The position numbers and the translations under genes are program-made. A DNA stretch of 64,000 nucleotides from CAYGSN01 sp964352675 (GTDB lineage: Bacteria; Pseudomonadota; Alphaproteobacteria; Micavibrionales; Micavibrionaceae). Below, piece after piece: positions 61,629 to 64,000 of this stretch (position 1 is the stretch's first letter; the number at the start of each line of letters is the position of its first letter). The notes beneath the pieces were generated by a model. That model was not told the DNA's origin, made no database searches, and was given only the letters and a program-made list of their open reading frames with translations. The stretch covers positions 1 through 64,000 of the forward strand of contig CAYGSN010000011.1 in the NCBI GenBank assembly GCA_964352675.1, written 5' to 3'.

Positions 61629-62849
61629 TTAGAATTCTACGCGCAGGCCACCTTGTACGGTGTACTCTTCGTAGTCATCGCGGAATTCGATAGTGTAGGC
61701 TTCAAATCCACCGGATACGTTTGGTGCAATGTTGAAGTCCAGACCAGCACCGAACTTAGCGCCGAAGTCTTCATCATCCAAAGATGATCTTGTCTGGCCA
61801 ACAGCAACTGCTGCTTCGTCTTTTGCAAAGTCAAACTGTACACCAGCAAGAGCATAAGGCTCTACACCGTTGAAGTTATAACCGAAACGTGCATCCACCA
61901 TGAACTGACCAAGATCTGTATCTTGTGAGCCCTGAGCGATTGCTGTTCCGTTAGACTCTGTTTCTGAGAAAGCATCCTTTTCTTCAGTTGCATAGAACAC
62001 TGTCGCTCTGCCGCGCAGGTGCCAGTTGTCATCGCCACGCATGTTGAAGAAGTGATCTCCACCAACACTTGCGTTCACGAAGTAACGGTCAGCATCTGTA
62101 GAACCTGTAATTCTGTTTCCAGAGATAGGGTCAAAGCGAAGCGTATCATACTCAACATCGGAATAACCGGCGCTGATGTTTGCATATGCATTTGGTGCCA
62201 GTTTGAAACCAACATAAGGAGCAATGGTATAACCAGTGCCGCTCAGGTTACCATCCTGACCGCCAAAACCGTTATATTTAGTGTCGATATCGACATCTTC
62301 GTAACCAACGGACAGACCGATAATGGCTTGCTCTGAAACGCGGTAGTCAACTCCACCAAGAACAGTATAAACCTGACCGTCAAATGCTGTGTCTGTATTG
62401 CCGTCCTCAACATCGCTGTAAGAACCGGATACCCAAACACCAGCTTTGCCGTTCATGCCGCCGCCGGACAGACCGGAAGAAGCAGAAAATTCATTAGAAG
62501 CGAAGTTCACGCCGCCTTGTGAACCGGAAATTGCCGCAGAAACACGGTCGCCAACCAGACGTGCAGTCTGTGAAGCCGCTGTTGCCAGAACCGCTGTTGA
62601 TGTCACAACAGTGGAGGCTGAGTTTCCTGTGTTGTTTGCGGAACAAGGATCACCATAAACGCCGCCTGATGTGTAAGCATCCGCAGAGTATGTACCAAGG
62701 CTTTCGTTGTATATGTTGTTGGAACAAGAATATGACGATTGCGCCTGAGCTTGCTGAGAGCCTAGCCCGAACGCAAAAACCACTGCAGTAGCCGCAATGA
62801 ATTTCGTTGCTGTTTTAAACAATGTTCTACCCCTTTTAGTTAATATCAT
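61629..62849 (-). CDS. Autotransporter-type outer-membrane beta-barrel protein
   Basis: The 406-residue precursor has a signal peptide (KFIAATAVVFAFGLGSQQAQAQ), a short Ser/Thr/Asn-rich region, and a C-terminal beta-barrel of alternating strands from about residue 135, ending VEF with a terminal Phe that suits BamA insertion. There is no large passenger, unlike classical autotransporters. ATG 62849 has no ribosome site; TTG 62822 is preceded by AAAGGGG at good spacing and may be the true start. Confidence 0.85.
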   Translation of the reverse strand: MILTKRGRTLFKTATKFIAATAVVFAFGLGSQQAQAQSSYSCSNNIYNESLGTYSADAYTSGGVYGDPCSANNTGNSASTVVTSTAVLATAASQTARLVGDRVSAAISGSQGGVNFASNEFSASSGLSGGGMNGKAGVWVSGSYSDVEDGNTDTAFDGQVYTVLGGVDYRVSEQAIIGLSVGYEDVDIDTKYNGFGGQDGNLSGTGYTIAPYVGFKLAPNAYANISAGYSDVEYDTLRFDPISGNRITGSTDADRYFVNASVGGDHFFNMRGDDNWHLRGRATVFYATEEKDAFSETESNGTAIAQGSQDTDLGQFMVDARFGYNFNGVEPYALAGVQFDFAKDEAAVAVGQTRSSLDDEDFGAKFGAGLDFNIAPNVSGGFEAYTIEFRDDYEEYTVQGGLRVEF

Positions 62850-62873
62850 TAGGTTAAAGTTAAAAGACTATTC

Positions 62874-62903
62874 AAAATAAGTTGGATTGCTTTAGAGTGT
62901 CAA
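62874..62903 (-). promoter_or_regulatory. Promoter of the beta-barrel gene
   Basis: On the minus strand a perfect TTGACA (62903-62898) and TATTTT (62879-62874) lie 18 bases apart. The start near 62867 is 18 bases before ATG 62849 and 45 bases before TTG 62822. Confidence 0.55.
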
Positions 62904-63036
62904 TAAGACACAGCAAAGATATTACACAGCCCCCCTTGATGTGGCATTTTTACAACACCAAGAAAATCTAAATAAACCCTAGTTTTGAGCAAGTTTTGAA
63001 GATACCCAAAGACACGAGTCAAAGACAAAATATCAC

Positions 63037-64000
63037 ATGCACCACCAGACCTACAGCCTAAAAAACATAGCCATACTCCTTATCGGCCTTAGCTTTACAG
63101 CCTCGCTCTTCCTGTTTGTATCCTCCCTGTCTTTTGTTGGGATAGGTCATTGGCCACAATCAGAGGGGGCGATTAGCCTGTTCTGCGCCCTGGGATTTTC
63201 ATGCAGCTTGGGGCTCTTCCTCCTGAGCGCAAGTGGGCACAAAAATCTGGTAGTCGCCTATGTAAAGCATCCGGCGGTCCTGATATTTCTTGGTATCGCC
63301 TTTGTAAGCAGTATGTTCGCCCCCCTCACCCCCCTCCCTGTACGCAGTTTTTTGGGATCGCCACAAATTGGAGAAGGCGTATTGTGGTGGTTAAATGCAG
63401 CAATTTTTACACTAAGTGCCCTGATTTTATGCCGGATTCCCATCTATAAGAAACTTCTTGGATTCGCTGCTATCTCGAGTACCGCAGTGTGTTTTGGGCT
63501 GTGTTTAGCTTATGTATACCTTGGAAACCTGTACGCTCCGTTCTATTTTCCAGACTTTAATGCCTTCCAGTTGATTTGCTTGTTGCCGATTCTCTATGGC
63601 CTATTAAGCGGATATATAAAGGACAAGCAGCTCTGGATCGGGCTTTATATTGCTTTGTTGCCGCTTATGTACCTCTCACAGAATCACATAGGGCTTGCAT
63701 TTGCTGCTCTCGGGTTTTTGTATTTCCTGATTCTCTGGTTCCTTTTGCCCCTTCGGCCCAAACTTAAATCCCGCATAGGGTTTGCAACGCTGACGATATT
63801 ACCCATTTTTGTTCTGGCTTTTAGCGCCGTTGTCCTGAGCCTTCCTGCAGAAGGGGGGTTCTATGATTATATAAAATATGGGTCTATACAGACAATATTT
63901 TCAAGGGCCTATCTTGTGGGCATGGCCATAAAACCAATGTTGGAACATCCAATCAGCATTCTTATAGGGCAGGGCTGGGGAGTGTTTGATGAGCATATCA
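63037..64000 (+). CDS. O-antigen ligase-like polytopic membrane protein, cut by window edge
   Basis: From ATG 63037 the frame stays open to base 64000, so about 321 residues of the N-terminal part are visible. Many hydrophobic segments alternate with short loops (IAILLIGLSFTASLFLFVSS, ILCRIPIYKKLLGFAA, YIALLPLMYLS). LGQGWGVFDEH near the end recalls the Wzy/WaaL-like GxGxG loop, and 9-10 segments fit. Assignment to the O-antigen ligase family is tentative. It could join glycans to lipid A together with the WecA-like and fucose genes. Confidence 0.6.
   Translation, partial: MHHQTYSLKNIAILLIGLSFTASLFLFVSSLSFVGIGHWPQSEGAISLFCALGFSCSLGLFLLSASGHKNLVVAYVKHPAVLIFLGIAFVSSMFAPLTPLPVRSFLGSPQIGEGVLWWLNAAIFTLSALILCRIPIYKKLLGFAAISSTAVCFGLCLAYVYLGNLYAPFYFPDFNAFQLICLLPILYGLLSGYIKDKQLWIGLYIALLPLMYLSQNHIGLAFAALGFLYFLILWFLLPLRPKLKSRIGFATLTILPIFVLAFSAVVLSLPAEGGFYDYIKYGSIQTIFSRAYLVGMAIKPMLEHPISILIGQGWGVFDEHI

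Noticed and set aside
1..64000. CRISPR arrays, insertion sequences or prophage
   Set aside because: No direct-repeat arrays, transposase, integrase or phage structural proteins were seen in any frame.

Overview
This window is a gene-dense piece of a Gram-negative chromosome, most likely from an alphaproteobacterium. The evidence is an OxyR/AhpC/AhpD peroxide cluster with a mycobacterial-type three-cysteine AhpC, an ornithine decarboxylase behind a leader that looks like the alphaproteobacterial speF RNA motif, the carboxyspermidine (CASDH/CASDC) polyamine route, and Pal-CpoB-TilS order. A Micavibrio-like or Rhodospirillales-like lineage is my guess and is not proven. Base composition looks roughly balanced, with a few A/T-richer patches at 36958-37770, 42425-42790 and 60400-60760. 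I see no transposase, integrase, phage gene, CRISPR array or rRNA.

Layout. 1-8025: tilS (cut by the left edge), cpoB and pal, then a SirB1-type protein, a BON-domain lipoprotein, yraN and rsmI. A divergent LpoA-like lipoprotein and an ATP-grasp ligase follow. The grouping rsmI/lpoA/yraN/BON lipoprotein matches the E. coli yraL-yraM-yraN-yraP neighbourhood. 8026-16900: TetR regulator, glyoxalase I, an MscS channel, a 661-residue orphan protein, ahpD-ahpC with divergent oxyR, trhO, and a pseudopilin-like protein. 16908-20624: an ECF sigma / anti-sigma-like / periplasmic metal-sensor-like operon, an EF-hand protein, an AMIN-domain lipoprotein and a membrane protein. 20621-25893: a WecA-like sugar-phosphate transferase, MnmC split into two genes, and an M3 peptidase.

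25890-33949: a CtlX-type hydrolase, then a surface-polysaccharide run (CheD-like pseudoenzyme, mannose-1-phosphate guanylyltransferase, GDP-fucose synthase, GDP-mannose dehydratase, sterol-desaturase-like hydroxylase, UDP-glucuronate epimerase), then Sua5. 33999-41604: small unknowns, anmK and tyrS back to back, a palindromic repeat, a 1054-residue AsmA/YhdP-like protein and Bcp. 41738-46907: an alpha/beta hydrolase, cysteine desulfurase, ferredoxin and MnmA, which plausibly form a sulfur relay to tRNA, then a TPR protein and a CAT-anticodon tRNA. 47029-52657: a complete tripartite RND efflux operon. 52665-57705: a polyamine cluster (speF-like leader, ornithine decarboxylase, NspC-type decarboxylase, carboxyspermidine synthase, agmatinase family, CDGSH protein). 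57712-64000: an unknown coiled-coil protein, nucleosidase, LplT-like transporter, lipoprotein hydrolase, autotransporter-type barrel, and a truncated O-antigen-ligase-like membrane protein.

Two themes recur. Several genes act on the tRNA anticodon region: TilS, MnmA, MnmC (two genes), TrhO and Sua5. The rest is mostly envelope biology: Pal/CpoB, LpoA, BON, YhdP, AMIN, polysaccharide enzymes, RND efflux and the beta-barrel. No single undescribed system is obvious. The best leads are the speF leader with an embedded small ORF whose stop overlaps the downstream ribosome site, the catalytically dead CheD homologue in a fucose operon, the 661-residue orphan, the structured element between ahpC and ahpD, and perfect DnaA boxes in three intergenic regions.
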